A DNA stretch of 64,000 nucleotides from Streptomyces sp. YIM 130001 (GCF_003574445.1 NZ_KZ984555.1:124001-188000), one strand, 5' to 3'. Positions 34,179 to 43,915 are shown, counted from the stretch's first letter. Made by a program: numbers and translations. The notes: generated from the letters alone by a model not told the origin.

Positions 34179-36365
34179 TCAGTCGCTCGGAACGTCATCC
34201 TCACCTTCTCCATCAGGATCTTGACCTGCGCAGATGGCAAGAACGTCGGTTCCGAAGCGATTGAGCTTGCGCACTCCGACGCCGGGGATCCTGGCCAGGT
34301 CGCCGGGATCGGCGGGTGAGGCTTCGGCGATGGCGATGAGGGTCTTGTCGGTGAAGACGCAGTAGGCGGGCTGTCCGAGGCTCTTGGCCTGGACACCTCG
34401 CCAGTCGTGAAGCCGCTCGTAGAGCGCTTCGTCCATGTCTGAGGGGCAGTCCTCGCAGCGCATCAGTTTCACCTCGCCGGCGCCGGTCAGAGCTCGACCG
34501 CAGACCCTGCAGTACACGGGACCGCGGTGCCGGCGAGGTGCCGCAGGGCTTCGCTCGATGCCGCCCGTGCCGCCCGTCGAACGTGCGCCGACAGCGGCCG
34601 AGCCGGGACGCAGGCCGCTGAGGAACCGGCTGGGACGGCGTGAGGCGCGGCCTCCCGGGGAGCGCGCGACGGCCCAGGACAGACCGAGGTGTTCCCTGGC
34701 GCGGGTGACTCCGACGTAGAGAAGGCGGCGTTCCTCTTCGATCTGCTCGTCGGTCTTGGCGTAGGTGATGGGGAGCATGCCTTCGGTGAGGCCGACGAGG
34801 AACACGGCGTCCCACTCGAGGCCTTTGGCCGCGTGCAGCGAGGCGAGAGTGACGCCCTGGACGGTGGGGGCGTGCTGGGCGGCCGCGCGTTCGTCGAGTT
34901 CGGCGACGAGGTCGGAGAGCGTGGCGGCCGGCTTGGCGCGGCTGAAGTCCTCTGCAAGGCGGACGAGGGCGGTGAGTGATTCCCAGCGGTCGCGCACCGC
35001 GCCGGAGCCGGCGGGCGGATTGCTGGTCCAGCCCTTGGTGGAGAGGACGGCGCGCACCTGGGAGGGGACGTCCACGGCGTCGTCGAGGAGGGCGTCGTTG
35101 TTCCCGAAGCGGGCCGCGCCGCGGAGTGCGGCGCCGGCTTCGCGTACCTCGGTGCGCTCGAAGAACCGCTCTGCGCCACGGAGCTGGTAGGGCACCGCGG
35201 TGTCGGCGAGGGCTTGTTCGTACAGCTCGGACTGGCCGTTGGTCCGGAACAGGACGGCGATCTCGCTCGCGGGGGTGCCGCCGTCGATGAGCTTGCGGAT
35301 CTGGCGGGCGGTGCCTTCCGCTTCGGAGGGTTCGTCGGGGTATTCGGCGTAGGCAGGTTCGGGGCCTGGTTCGCGTTGGGAGTTCAGTTCCAGGCGGTGG
35401 TCTGCGGCGCGGCCGGAGGCTTTGGCGAGGAGGCCGTTGGCCAGGTGGACGATCTGGGGGGTGGAGCGGTAGTCGCGGACCAGTTTGACGACGGTGGCAC
35501 CGGGGTGGCGGGTGCGGAAGTCGAGGAGGTGGTCGGGGGTGGCGCCGGTGAAGGAGTAGATGGTCTGGCTGGCGTCACCGACGACGCAGATGCTGTCGCG
35601 ATCGCCGAGCCAGAGTTCGAGGAGTCGTTGCTGCAGGGGGCTGACGTCCTGGTACTCGTCGACGACGAAGTGCTGGTACTGGGAGCGGACCTGTTCTGCG
35701 ATGTCGTAGCGGTCCTGGAGGACGCCGACCGTCAGGAGGAGGACGTCCTCGAAGTCGATCACCGAGCGGTCCTGCTTGAGTTGTTCGTAGACGGCGTAGA
35801 TCTGAGAGGTCTCGGCGGGGTCGCGGGGGATGTCGCGGCCGGATTTGGCAGCGGCGGCGAGATAGTCGGCCGGGACGGTCTGGGTGACCTTGGACCATTC
35901 GATCTCGCCGGTGACGTCGCGGAGTTCCCCTCGGTCGAGTCGGATGCGGCAGCGGGCTGCGGCCTCGGCGACGAGTTGTACCTTGCGTTCGACGAGGCGT
36001 GGGAGTTCGCCGCCGACGGCCTTCGGCCAGAAGTACTGGAGCTGGCGCAGGGCCGCGGAGTGGAAGGTCCGGGCCTGCACCCCGGTGGCGCCGAGCTGGC
36101 GGAGGCGGCCGCGCATCTCGCCGGCGGCGCGGTTGGTGAAGGTGACGGCAAGCACAGTGGTGGGCTGGAGGATGCCGGCGCGTACGCCGTAGGCGATCCG
36201 GTGGGTGATGGCCCGGGTCTTTCCTGTGCCGGCTCCGGCCAGGACGCACACCGGCCCGTGCAGGGCGGTGGCCACTTCGCGCTGCTCCGGGTCGAGCCCG
36301 GTCAAGACGTCGTCGGGTGACTCCGGGACCTGTGGGAAGTCAGTGGGGTGCGTTGCTGCTGTCAC
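34179..36365 (-). CDS. uvrD2: UvrD2-type DNA helicase
   Basis: 728-aa SF1A helicase. The motor core has Walker A GAGTGKTRA (about residue 44), ...VDEYQDVSPLQQRLL (motif II) and LHAAKGLEWDAVFLVGL and YVGVTRAREHL (late motifs). A tetracysteine zinc element (CRVCG...CEDCP) then joins to an HRDC domain (ERLHDWRGVQAKSLGQPAYCVFTDKTL...) and an acidic tail. The tetracysteine plus HRDC arrangement is that of mycobacterial UvrD2, a 3'-5' helicase. GTG 36365 is the likely start. The conserved order places it upstream of wblC. Confidence 0.93.
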   Translation of the reverse strand: MTAATHPTDFPQVPESPDDVLTGLDPEQREVATALHGPVCVLAGAGTGKTRAITHRIAYGVRAGILQPTTVLAVTFTNRAAGEMRGRLRQLGATGVQARTFHSAALRQLQYFWPKAVGGELPRLVERKVQLVAEAAARCRIRLDRGELRDVTGEIEWSKVTQTVPADYLAAAAKSGRDIPRDPAETSQIYAVYEQLKQDRSVIDFEDVLLLTVGVLQDRYDIAEQVRSQYQHFVVDEYQDVSPLQQRLLELWLGDRDSICVVGDASQTIYSFTGATPDHLLDFRTRHPGATVVKLVRDYRSTPQIVHLANGLLAKASGRAADHRLELNSQREPGPEPAYAEYPDEPSEAEGTARQIRKLIDGGTPASEIAVLFRTNGQSELYEQALADTAVPYQLRGAERFFERTEVREAGAALRGAARFGNNDALLDDAVDVPSQVRAVLSTKGWTSNPPAGSGAVRDRWESLTALVRLAEDFSRAKPAATLSDLVAELDERAAAQHAPTVQGVTLASLHAAKGLEWDAVFLVGLTEGMLPITYAKTDEQIEEERRLLYVGVTRAREHLGLSWAVARSPGGRASRRPSRFLSGLRPGSAAVGARSTGGTGGIERSPAAPRRHRGPVYCRVCGRALTGAGEVKLMRCEDCPSDMDEALYERLHDWRGVQAKSLGQPAYCVFTDKTLIAIAEASPADPGDLARIPGVGVRKLNRFGTDVLAICAGQDPDGEGEDDVPSD

Positions 36366-36533
36366 CCCGCCATGCTGCCAGGTCTCGCGGGGCGGCCGAG
36401 CGCGTTGTCCACAGGGATACGGTGTCCGTCGTATTAATGCCGGACGGGTCGTTGTCCGTTCGGGAATGGGCGGGCGGTGCCGGGCGTTCGTATCGGTGCG
36501 AGAGCTGCCGAGCTGCGAAGGAGCACGAGAGAC
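36366..36533. other. Divergent promoter region uvrD2 / mycoredoxin
   Basis: 168 bases without a gene. It should carry both promoters; TATTAA at about 36430 is a possible -10 for the mycoredoxin gene. Confidence 0.35.
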
Positions 36534-36776
36534 ATGCCGGGGACTGTGACGATGTACAGCACCACGTGGTGCGGCTACTGCCGTCGGCTGAAGGGCCAGA
36601 TGGAGCGCGAGGGCATCGCGTACAAGGAGATCAACATCGAGCACGACCCGGATTCCGCGGCGTTCGTGGAGAAGGCGAACGGCGGAAATCAGACGGTTCC
36701 GACGGTGCTGTTCGAGGACGGCTCCACGCTGACGAACCCTTCACTGGCCCAGGTGAAGCAGAAGATCGGGGTCTGA
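36534..36776 (+). CDS. mrx1: Mycoredoxin (glutaredoxin-like)
   Basis: 80-aa glutaredoxin-fold protein with CGYC at residues 13-16 in STTWCGYCRRLK, and the TVPTV cis-Pro loop. Mycoredoxin-1 reduces mixed disulfides formed with mycothiol, the actinobacterial low-molecular-weight thiol. GAAGGAG is about 11 bases before the ATG. It is divergent from uvrD2 and ends at a strong terminator. The pair uvrD2-mrx1 is conserved with mycobacteria (Rv3198c/Rv3198A from memory). Confidence 0.9.
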   Translation: MPGTVTMYSTTWCGYCRRLKGQMEREGIAYKEINIEHDPDSAAFVEKANGGNQTVPTVLFEDGSTLTNPSLAQVKQKIGV

Positions 36777-36799
36777 CGCCCCGGTGCTTCCCGGTGTTG

Positions 36800-36827
36800 A
36801 ACGCCCCCGCTGCGGCGGGGGCGTTTT
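36800..36827 (+). terminator. Intrinsic terminator after mycoredoxin
   Basis: Stem ACGCCCCCGC/GCGGGGGCGT with a short loop, then TTTT. The best classical terminator in this part of the window. Confidence 0.8.
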
Positions 36828-36881
36828 GCGTGTCCGGGCGGCGGCGCGGCACTCAGCAGGCGCGCGGCCGTGGGTGGTGGG

Positions 36882-37328
36882 TCAGCCGGCGGCGAAGCCG
36901 GTGGTGCCGTCGGGCAGAACGGCCTCCACGCGCGCGCCGTGCTCGACGGTGCGGCTGACGGTGCAGTACTTCTCGTGGGTGAGGCGTACGCCTCGGGCGA
37001 AGACGTCCGCGGCGTGGCCGCCGTTGGCGTCGGCGGGGATGTCGAGTTCATAGGTGACGGTGACTTTGCCGACGCGGCCGTCGTCCTCGGGGGTGGACTG
37101 TGAGGTGACGACGATGCGCAGGTCGTCGTGTTCCACCGCTCGGGCGGTGCGGTCGGTGACGAGTCCGCCGCAGCCGCCGAGGGCGGCGAGGAGCAGCTCG
37201 ACGGGGGTGAAGGAGGGTTGGGCGCTGTCGTCGTCGGCTGCGGCGATGTGTACTTCGGCGCCGCGGTCGTTGCGCGCGGTCCATTGCCGGTAACCGGTTC
37301 GGACGGTTTCGACGGCGTAGTCGGCCAT
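36882..37328 (-). CDS. OsmC-family peroxiredoxin-like protein
   Basis: 148-aa protein with Cys53 in LLLAALGGCGGLV and Cys122 in HEKYCTVSRTVEHG. This matches the two-cysteine active site of OsmC/Ohr proteins, which reduce organic hydroperoxides. The pattern of the second Cys (EKYC) suggests the OsmC branch rather than Ohr. GAGAGGG precedes the ATG. It converges with the mycoredoxin gene and lies downstream of nudC on the same strand. Thiol-redox context with mycoredoxin is consistent. Confidence 0.88.
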   Translation of the reverse strand: MADYAVETVRTGYRQWTARNDRGAEVHIAAADDDSAQPSFTPVELLLAALGGCGGLVTDRTARAVEHDDLRIVVTSQSTPEDDGRVGKVTVTYELDIPADANGGHAADVFARGVRLTHEKYCTVSRTVEHGARVEAVLPDGTTGFAAG

Positions 37329-37403
37329 GGGGGTGTGCCCTCTCTCGATGCCCCTGGTGTAACCGGTTGTACCGGTGTGTGTCCGGCGGGTGGCCGGGAG
37401 GGC

Positions 37404-38345
37404 TCAGGCTACGTTCCTCGGCAGGGGCTTGCCGTACCAGAGTTCGATGAGTCGAGCGGCGATGGAGATGCCGAAGGGGGGCAGGACTTCGCCGGATTCG
37501 AAGGCGGCGGCGAGCTCGTCCCGGGAGAACCAGCGGGCTTCTTCGATCTCCTCGCCGTCCACGGTGATATCCGGCGAGGTGGCACGGGCCATGAAGCCGA
37601 GCATCAGGCTGGAGGGGAAGGGCCAGGGCTGACTGGCGATGTACTCGACCTCCCCGACGGTGACGCCGGCCTCTTCGAAGACTTCGCGGCGTACGGACTG
37701 CTCGATGGCTTCGCCCGGTTCGACGAAGCCCGCGAGGGTCGAGAAGCGCCCTTCGGGCCAGTGGACCTGGCGGCCGAGGAGGGCACGGTCGTGTTCGTCG
37801 GTGACGAGCATGATCACTGCGGGGTCGGTTCGGGGGTAGTGCTCGGCGCCGCAGGCCGGGCAGCGGCGGATGTGACCGGCCGCCGCGATGACGGTGCGTT
37901 CGCCGCAGCGGGAACAGAAGCGGTGCAGGCGCTGCCAGTTCTCGAGGGCTACGGCGTGGACCATCAGGCCGGCGTCACGCGGCGACAGGAGGAGGCCGGC
38001 TTCGCGCAGGCCTGCGGGGCGCGCGGACTGGTCCATGCGGCCGGGCAGGCTGTCCTTCTGGAGGGCGAAGTAGCGCACTCCGTCGTCGTCGGTGCCGAGG
38101 AAGTAGCGGTGGGTCTCGGTGACGGGGGCTTCGAAGGCCGGTGTCGTCACGAGTTCGGTGGTGCCTTCGGGGGTGTCGTCGATCAGTGCCTGACCACCGG
38201 ATACGACGAAGACGCGGGTGGTGGGGTGGCTCCACGCGGCGGCGAGCCAGGCCTCGTCGAGACGGTGGTGTGCGGCGCGGTCGATGCCGCTGTGTTCGGT
38301 GAGTGAGACGGTCAGGTCAGTGGTGCGTCCGGTCCAGGTGGTCAC
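37404..38345 (-). CDS. nudC: NAD(H) diphosphatase NudC
   Basis: 313-aa enzyme that hydrolyses NAD(H) and removes NAD caps from RNA. It has an N-terminal substrate domain and a four-Cys zinc site (FCSRCG...RRCPACG). The Nudix box GFVEPGEAIEQSVRREVFEEAGV and the NudC signature SQPWPFPSSLM follow. GTG 38345 was chosen (GGAAG six bases upstream); a TTG at 38357 is possible. It lies in the conserved order adnB-nudC-uvrD2-whiB7. Confidence 0.93.
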   Translation of the reverse strand: MTTWTGRTTDLTVSLTEHSGIDRAAHHRLDEAWLAAAWSHPTTRVFVVSGGQALIDDTPEGTTELVTTPAFEAPVTETHRYFLGTDDDGVRYFALQKDSLPGRMDQSARPAGLREAGLLLSPRDAGLMVHAVALENWQRLHRFCSRCGERTVIAAAGHIRRCPACGAEHYPRTDPAVIMLVTDEHDRALLGRQVHWPEGRFSTLAGFVEPGEAIEQSVRREVFEEAGVTVGEVEYIASQPWPFPSSLMLGFMARATSPDITVDGEEIEEARWFSRDELAAAFESGEVLPPFGISIAARLIELWYGKPLPRNVA

Positions 38346-38475
38346 AGGAACTTCCAACTCCCCCGGTTAAAACGGTTACTTCCGACAGTGTGCTCGGCGT
38401 GGGTCCCGCGTCGGGTTCGCGGTCCGGTGGGCGGGACGCTCGGCAGGTGAGCGGCCCGCCGGCGGCGCGGCGTGG

Positions 38476-39897
38476 TCAGGACGGTGTGCTCGGTGCGTGG
38501 GCGATGCTCCAGTTCGCGGCGAGGTCTTCCCAGAGGAGGGCGGTGGTTTCCACGCCCTTGAGGAGGAGGTCGATCTCGACCTTCTCGTTGGGTGCGTGCC
38601 AGCCGTCGGAGGGGACGGAGATGCCGAGGAACAGGACGGGGGCGTCGAGGACGTCCTGGAGGTCGGCAGCGGGCCCTGAGCCGCCTTCGCGGGTGTGGCC
38701 GACCGGTTGGCCGAAGGCGCGGCTCATGGACCGGGTGACGGCTTGGAGGGCGGGGTGGTCGAGCGGGGTGAGGCAGGGCCGGGTGGCGCCGCCGAAGGTG
38801 AGCGTGTGGCGGATGCCGTCGGGCAGGCGGCCGGGGATCCAGTCGCGGATGGCCTGCTCGATGTGCGATGGATCCTGGCCCGCCACGAGGCGGAAGGAGA
38901 GTTTGACGAGGGCGGAGGACGGGACGACGGTCTTGCCACCGGCTCCCTGGTAGCCGCCCGCGATGCCGTTGACCTCGGCGGTGGGGCGGGCCCAGATGCG
39001 TTCGAGTGTGCTGTAGCCGTCCTCGCCGTGGGTGGCGTGGGACTTGGCGGTACGGAGCCACTCGGCTTCGTCGAAGGGCAGTTCCGCGAGGAGGGCGCGT
39101 TCGGCGTCTGTGAGCGGGACGATTCCGTCGTAGAAGCCGGGGACGCTCACGCGCGCGTGGTCGTCGTGGAGGGCGGCGACGAGGCGGGCTGCGGCGGTGG
39201 CGGGGTTGGGTACGGCGCCGCCGAAGGAGCCTGAGTGGATGTCCTGGTCGGGCCCGTGGAGTTCGATCTCGCACTCGACGAGTCCGCGCATTCCGGTACA
39301 GACGGTGGGGGTCGTCTCCGACCACATGCCGGTGTCGGACACGATGACGGCATCGGCGGCCAGGCGCTGTGCGTGGTTCTCTACGAGGGTGCGGAAGTGG
39401 GGCGAGCCGGACTCTTCCTCGCCCTCGATGAGGAGCTTGAGGTGGACGGCGGGGCTGGTGCGGCCGGTGGCTTCCAGGTGGGCGCGCAGGCCCAGGGTGT
39501 GGAAGAAGACCTGGCCCTTGTCGTCGGCTGCCCCGCGCGCGTAGAGGCGGTTTTCGTGGACCTCCGGTGCGAAGGGGTCGGTGTGCCAGCCGTCGGCGAC
39601 TGCTGCGGGCTGTACGTCGTGATGGCCGTAGACGAGGACGGTCGGTGCGGCTGCGTCGTCGGAGGGCCAGTGGGCGTATACGGCGGGGGCTCCGTCGGTT
39701 TCCCAGATCTCGGTGGTGGGGAAGCCGGTTTCCTTGAGCTTGCCGGCGAGCCATTCGGCGCTGCGTCGTACATCGGGGGCGTGGCCGGGGTCGGCGGACA
39801 CGGAGGGGATGCGCAGCCATTCGCTGAGGTCTTCGAGGAATGCTGCGCGGTGGGTGTCGATGTACGTGCGGACGGCGCTGTCCGGGGTCTCGCTCAT
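38476..39897 (-). CDS. M20-family dipeptidase
   Basis: 473-aa cytoplasmic metallopeptidase. The two-zinc site ligands are visible: VYGHHDVQP (about 90), ARGAADDKGQ (about 122), EGEEESGS (about 161) and a later IVSDTGMW region. The HSGSFGG segment begins the dimerisation domain. The group cleaves dipeptides or related amides. A CACGCGCGCGTG palindrome is embedded at 39148-39159, encoding HARV in a loop. Start ATG 39897 is the only good one. Precise substrate unknown. Confidence 0.9.
   Translation of the reverse strand: MSETPDSAVRTYIDTHRAAFLEDLSEWLRIPSVSADPGHAPDVRRSAEWLAGKLKETGFPTTEIWETDGAPAVYAHWPSDDAAAPTVLVYGHHDVQPAAVADGWHTDPFAPEVHENRLYARGAADDKGQVFFHTLGLRAHLEATGRTSPAVHLKLLIEGEEESGSPHFRTLVENHAQRLAADAVIVSDTGMWSETTPTVCTGMRGLVECEIELHGPDQDIHSGSFGGAVPNPATAAARLVAALHDDHARVSVPGFYDGIVPLTDAERALLAELPFDEAEWLRTAKSHATHGEDGYSTLERIWARPTAEVNGIAGGYQGAGGKTVVPSSALVKLSFRLVAGQDPSHIEQAIRDWIPGRLPDGIRHTLTFGGATRPCLTPLDHPALQAVTRSMSRAFGQPVGHTREGGSGPAADLQDVLDAPVLFLGISVPSDGWHAPNEKVEIDLLLKGVETTALLWEDLAANWSIAHAPSTPS
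39148..39159. repeat. CACGCGCGCGTG copy inside the M20 peptidase gene
   Basis: Exact palindrome of the dispersed family, read as HARV in the protein. Confidence 0.7.
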
Positions 39898-39996
39898 GTC
39901 AGCGAGCCTATCGGGACGTCGCGGAGCGGCGGGGCGCGGTGGGTGGCCGCCGGTGACGGCCCGGGCACCGTCCGTGGTCGGTGTGCGCCGGTTCGG

Positions 39997-42900
39997 TCAG
40001 GGGTTGTCCGGGGTGATGGTGGTGGGGCGCGGACCGGCTGCCGGAGGTGGGTGTTCTCCGGTTTCGCCGCGCAGGATGCGCTCCAGTGCGGCGCGGTCGG
40101 GGAGATTCGGGGGGTGTACGGTCTCGCCGCTGCGGATGTGGACGAAGGCGGCGGAGACGGCTTCGGGTGGCAGGCCGTGCTGCTCGGCCCAGGCGAGCCG
40201 GTAGATCGCGAGCTGCAGCGGATCGGCGAACGGGACGCTGCGATTGTGCGGAACATCACCGCCGTCCGGTTGCCGTGCGGAGGGCGGGGCGGCCCTGCTG
40301 GTCTTCCAGTCGACGATCTCGTAGGTGGCGTTCTCTCCGTCGCCGTTTCGGTAGACGGCGTCGATACGGCCGCGGACGACGCGACCGGCGATGGTGAGCT
40401 GGAACGGTGCTTCGACGCGGTGCGGAGTGCGGCGGGCGTACTCGGTGCGGTCGAAGGCTTCCTTGAGTTCGGCGAGGTCGTTCTCGTCGGCGATGTCGGC
40501 GTCGGCGCCGGGCAGTTCGTCGGGGGCGAGCATGGGCAGTTCGAGGGCCTCGTAACGGGATTCGACCCAGGCGTGGAAGCGGGTGCCGCGGCGGGCGGCC
40601 GCCTGCGGGGGCTTGGGCATGGGGCGGGCCAGTTCCGCGGCGAAGCCGTCGGGGTCGGCGGCCATGCGCAGGACCTGTGAGGCGGTGAGCGTGGACGGTA
40701 CGGGGACGTCGCGAACGGTCTCACGGGCGCGGTGCAGTTCGGCGGCGAGCGCCTCCAGGTCACGGTCCCAGGAGGTGATGGTGCGGCGCTCCTCGGGGGT
40801 GAGCGGTGCGGCGGCGGGGAGTTCGGTGTGGTCCGCGCCGAGGGCGCACGCGCGCGGGCGGGGGGCATTCGTGGCATCGGCCTCGCGCGCGTGGGCGGTG
40901 CTTCGCGTGGCGGTTGCGTCGTACGGGTCAGGGGGCGCCACGCGCGCGTGGGGAACGGCAGGATCGGCCGCGGCCGGGCCGGCGACCGTCTCGCGGTACT
41001 GGGTGGCGGGGGCGGCGTACTCGTCGTCGTACGGGTCCTCGTCATGGGGATCCTCGCCGTACGGTCCCGGGTGGTACGCATCCCTGTCGTACGGGTCGAC
41101 GTCGTACGGATCGACGTCGTACGGATCGACGTCGTACGGATCCTCGTCAGGCAGCGGCCAGTCCGGGGGGTAGGCCGGGTCGGCGACGGACGGGGCCGTG
41201 CGGTCGGTGGGCGCGGCCGGGTCGACGGCCCGGGAGGTCCCGGGGCCGCTCTCGGTCCCGGTGAGACCGTCCAGGTGCGCCTCGACCAGGGCGGCGGCGC
41301 GACGGCGTCGGGCGAGGGCGGTGTCGTCGAGGGGCAGCGGCCAGGCGAGGTCGGCGGCCGACTGCTGCAGGGCCGGGTTCTCCGCGTCCTCCGCGGGGGC
41401 GTCGGCCCAGACCTCGATCTCGCCGTGGCCGGCCGCGCAGTGGTCGTGCAGCGCCTGCAGGAAGTCGGACGGACCGCGCGGCTTCTTCTGGGTCGGGCCC
41501 CACCAGTGACCGGAGCCGAGCAGCATCGAGCGGGGCCGGGTGAACGTGACGTAGCCCAGGCGGAGTTCCTCGGTCCGCTGGTGGTCCTTCATGTCCTCGT
41601 GGAAGGCCTTGAGCCCTTTGCTGGTCCAGGAGCCGACGTCGGGGAGGGTGGCCGCGTCACCGCGCAGGGCGTGCGGCAGGACCTTGCCCTGTGCGGTCCA
41701 TTTCTCGCGTCCCTGGGTGCTCGGGAAGGTGCCGGTGACGAGGCCGGGCACGGCCACGACGTCCCATTCGAGGCCCTTGGACTTGTGGGCGGTGAGGACC
41801 TTGACGGTGTTCTCGCCGCCGGGCAGCGCGTTGTCCAGGCCTTTCTCGTACTGGGCGGCGGTGCGCAGGTAGCCGAGGAAGGCGAGCAGGGAGGCGGCGG
41901 GGTCGTTGGCGGCGAAGGAGGCCGCTATGTCGAGGAAGTTGGAGAGAGTTTCGCGTCTGCGGGCCGCGAGGGCGTGCGGGGATGCCGAGAGTTCGACGTC
42001 GAGTCCGGTGGTGGCCAGGACGCGGTGCAGTACGTCCATCAGCGGATCGGCCAAGGAGCGGCGCAGATCGCGCAGTTCGGTGGCGAGGCGGGCGAAGCGT
42101 ACGCGCGCCTCGGTGGAGAACGGCAGGCCGTCGTCCGGGCCGTCCGTCTCGAGGAAGGTGTCGAGGGCGTCGGCGAGCGATATCACCTCGGCGGGGTCGA
42201 CTCCTTCGACGGCTTCGGCGAGGCGGCGGTCGGGGTCGTCGTCCGCGTCGCGCGCGTGGTGCACGATCAGCCGGGCGCGACGGCCCAGGAGGGCGAGGTC
42301 GCGGGGGCCGACGCGCCAGCGGGGGCCGGTGAGCAGGCGCACCAGCGACGCGTTGGCGCCCGGGTCCTGCAGGACCTCGCAGACGGCGACGAGGTCGGCG
42401 ACCTCGGGCAGGTGCAGCAGACCGGAGAGCCCGACGACCTCGACGGGGATGTCGCGTGCCACGAGCGCTGCCTGGATCTGCGCGAAGTCGCCGGCGGTGC
42501 GGCACAGGACGGCGATCTCGCCTGGCGCCTTTCCGGTGCGTACGAGGTGAGCGATCGAGTCGGCCAGCCAGGCCATTTCGTCGGCGTGGGTGGGGAGCAG
42601 GGCGCAGCGGACCGTGCCGTCCCGTCCGGCGCCGGGGGCGGGGCGCAGGGCCTGGACGCCCGCGTGCATGGCGCGCAGGGGCTCGGCCAGGGTGTTGGCC
42701 AGGTCGAGGAGGCGGCCGCCGCTGCGGCGGTTCTCGCTGAGCGAGTGGCGGGCGGCCGGGCGGCCGTCGGCGCCCGCGAAATGGTCCGGGAAGTCGTCCA
42801 GGTTGGCGACGGAGGCGCCTCGCCAGCCGTAGATGGCCTGGCAGGGGTCGCCGACGGCGGTCACCGCATGTCCGGTGCCCCGGCCGAAGAGTCCGGCGAG

Positions 42901-43788
42901 GAGGATGCGCTGGGCGACGGAAGTGTCCTGGTACTCGTCGAGCAGGACGACGCGGAACTCGTCGCGCAGGATCGCGCCGACTTCGGCGTGGTCGCGCGCC
43001 AGGGCCGCGGAGAGGGCGATCTGGTCACCGAAGTCGAGGAGATCGCCGGCACGCTTGGCGTTCCGATAGCGGGCGACGAGGCCGGTGAGTTCGAGGCGGG
43101 CGGCGGCGGCCTCGGGCACCTTTCGCAGGTCCTGGTTGGTCAGCCGGGTGCCTTCGAGGGTGTGCAGGAGCCGCTGGTCGTGGGCGCGCAGGTGGTTCGG
43201 CCCGGCCAGGTGCTCGGCGAGTTCGCCGTCGAGGGTCAGCAGGTCGCTGACGAGGTCGGGGAAGGACCGGGTGAGGGCCGGGTAGGGGCCGGGGGCTTCG
43301 CGCAGCACGCGGGCGGCGAGCTGGAAGCGGGTGGCGTCGGCGAGCAGGCGCGCGGTGGGCTCGAGTCCGAGGCGCAGCCCGTGATCGGCGAGGAGCCGTC
43401 CGGCGAAGGCGTGGTACGTGGAGATCACCGGCTCGCCGGGCGGGTCGTCCGGGTCGATGATCTCGGGGTCGGTGACGCCGGCCTTGATCAGCGCGGTGCG
43501 TACGCGCTCGGCCAGTTCACCCGCGGCCTTGTTGGTGAAGGTCAGGCCGAGTACCTGCTCGGGAGCGACCTGGCCGGTGCCGACGAGCCAGACCACTCGG
43601 GCGGCCATCACCGTCGTCTTGCCGGAACCTGCTCCGGCCACCACGACCTGCGGGGCGGGCGGTGCCGTGATGCAGGCCGTCTGCTCCGGGGTGAACGGGA
43701 TCCCGAGGAGCTCCTTGAGCTGCTCGGGGTCGGTGATGCGCGCGGACACCCTGGAGAGGCTAGCGGCGGTCACTGACAACCGGGACAT
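39997..43788 (-). CDS. adnB: AdnB-like ATP-dependent helicase-nuclease
   Basis: 1263-aa protein with an N-terminal UvrD-type motor (GAGSGKTT Walker A, LLDEYQDTSVAQRIL motif II, LTAHKSKGLEWDVVAVPG late motif). A C-terminal RecB-type nuclease follows, with RGRIDAVYR...YEIVDWKTS holding the Asp/Glu/Lys site. It corresponds to AdnB of the mycobacterial end-resection motor. Between the domains is a long acidic linker with DPYDV pentapeptide repeats, coded by eight 15-bp units, and remnants of the dispersed palindrome. The start is uncertain: ATG 43788 or a GTG 15 or 39 bases later. AdnA lies upstream, separated by a lipoprotein gene. Confidence 0.85.
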   Translation of the reverse strand: MSRLSVTAASLSRVSARITDPEQLKELLGIPFTPEQTACITAPPAPQVVVAGAGSGKTTVMAARVVWLVGTGQVAPEQVLGLTFTNKAAGELAERVRTALIKAGVTDPEIIDPDDPPGEPVISTYHAFAGRLLADHGLRLGLEPTARLLADATRFQLAARVLREAPGPYPALTRSFPDLVSDLLTLDGELAEHLAGPNHLRAHDQRLLHTLEGTRLTNQDLRKVPEAAAARLELTGLVARYRNAKRAGDLLDFGDQIALSAALARDHAEVGAILRDEFRVVLLDEYQDTSVAQRILLAGLFGRGTGHAVTAVGDPCQAIYGWRGASVANLDDFPDHFAGADGRPAARHSLSENRRSGGRLLDLANTLAEPLRAMHAGVQALRPAPGAGRDGTVRCALLPTHADEMAWLADSIAHLVRTGKAPGEIAVLCRTAGDFAQIQAALVARDIPVEVVGLSGLLHLPEVADLVAVCEVLQDPGANASLVRLLTGPRWRVGPRDLALLGRRARLIVHHARDADDDPDRRLAEAVEGVDPAEVISLADALDTFLETDGPDDGLPFSTEARVRFARLATELRDLRRSLADPLMDVLHRVLATTGLDVELSASPHALAARRRETLSNFLDIAASFAANDPAASLLAFLGYLRTAAQYEKGLDNALPGGENTVKVLTAHKSKGLEWDVVAVPGLVTGTFPSTQGREKWTAQGKVLPHALRGDAATLPDVGSWTSKGLKAFHEDMKDHQRTEELRLGYVTFTRPRSMLLGSGHWWGPTQKKPRGPSDFLQALHDHCAAGHGEIEVWADAPAEDAENPALQQSAADLAWPLPLDDTALARRRRAAALVEAHLDGLTGTESGPGTSRAVDPAAPTDRTAPSVADPAYPPDWPLPDEDPYDVDPYDVDPYDVDPYDRDAYHPGPYGEDPHDEDPYDDEYAAPATQYRETVAGPAAADPAVPHARVAPPDPYDATATRSTAHAREADATNAPRPRACALGADHTELPAAAPLTPEERRTITSWDRDLEALAAELHRARETVRDVPVPSTLTASQVLRMAADPDGFAAELARPMPKPPQAAARRGTRFHAWVESRYEALELPMLAPDELPGADADIADENDLAELKEAFDRTEYARRTPHRVEAPFQLTIAGRVVRGRIDAVYRNGDGENATYEIVDWKTSRAAPPSARQPDGGDVPHNRSVPFADPLQLAIYRLAWAEQHGLPPEAVSAAFVHIRSGETVHPPNLPDRAALERILRGETGEHPPPAAGPRPTTITPDNP
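40847..40950. repeat. Cluster of CACGCGCGCG-type repeats in the adnB linker
   Basis: One exact copy at 40939-40950, one with a single change at 40882-40893 and one with an altered end at 40847-40858. They code for parts of the Arg/Ala/His-rich linker (PHARVAPP, AHAREAD). Confidence 0.7.
41027..41146 (-). repeat. Eight tandem 15-bp units in adnB
   Basis: The unit TCGTACGGATCGACG and variants fills 120 bases in phase with the reading frame, giving pentapeptides such as DPYDV. The last units are nearly identical, the first ones degenerate, as expected of slippage expansion in a linker. Confidence 0.85.
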
Positions 43789-43915
43789 CCCGGTCGCCGG
43801 TGACCGTCGTCGCGTTCGAGGCGGGTGTGCCGTCGGTGTCGCCTGCGCGCGGTCCGCTCTCCCGGGTGACGCCCGGGGTGCGCGCGGTTGACGGCGGTGT
43901 CCCCGGAACGTGTCC

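Noticed and set aside
41027..41146. CRISPR-like array
   Set aside because: The 15-bp units have no spacers and are in frame with a protein repeat.
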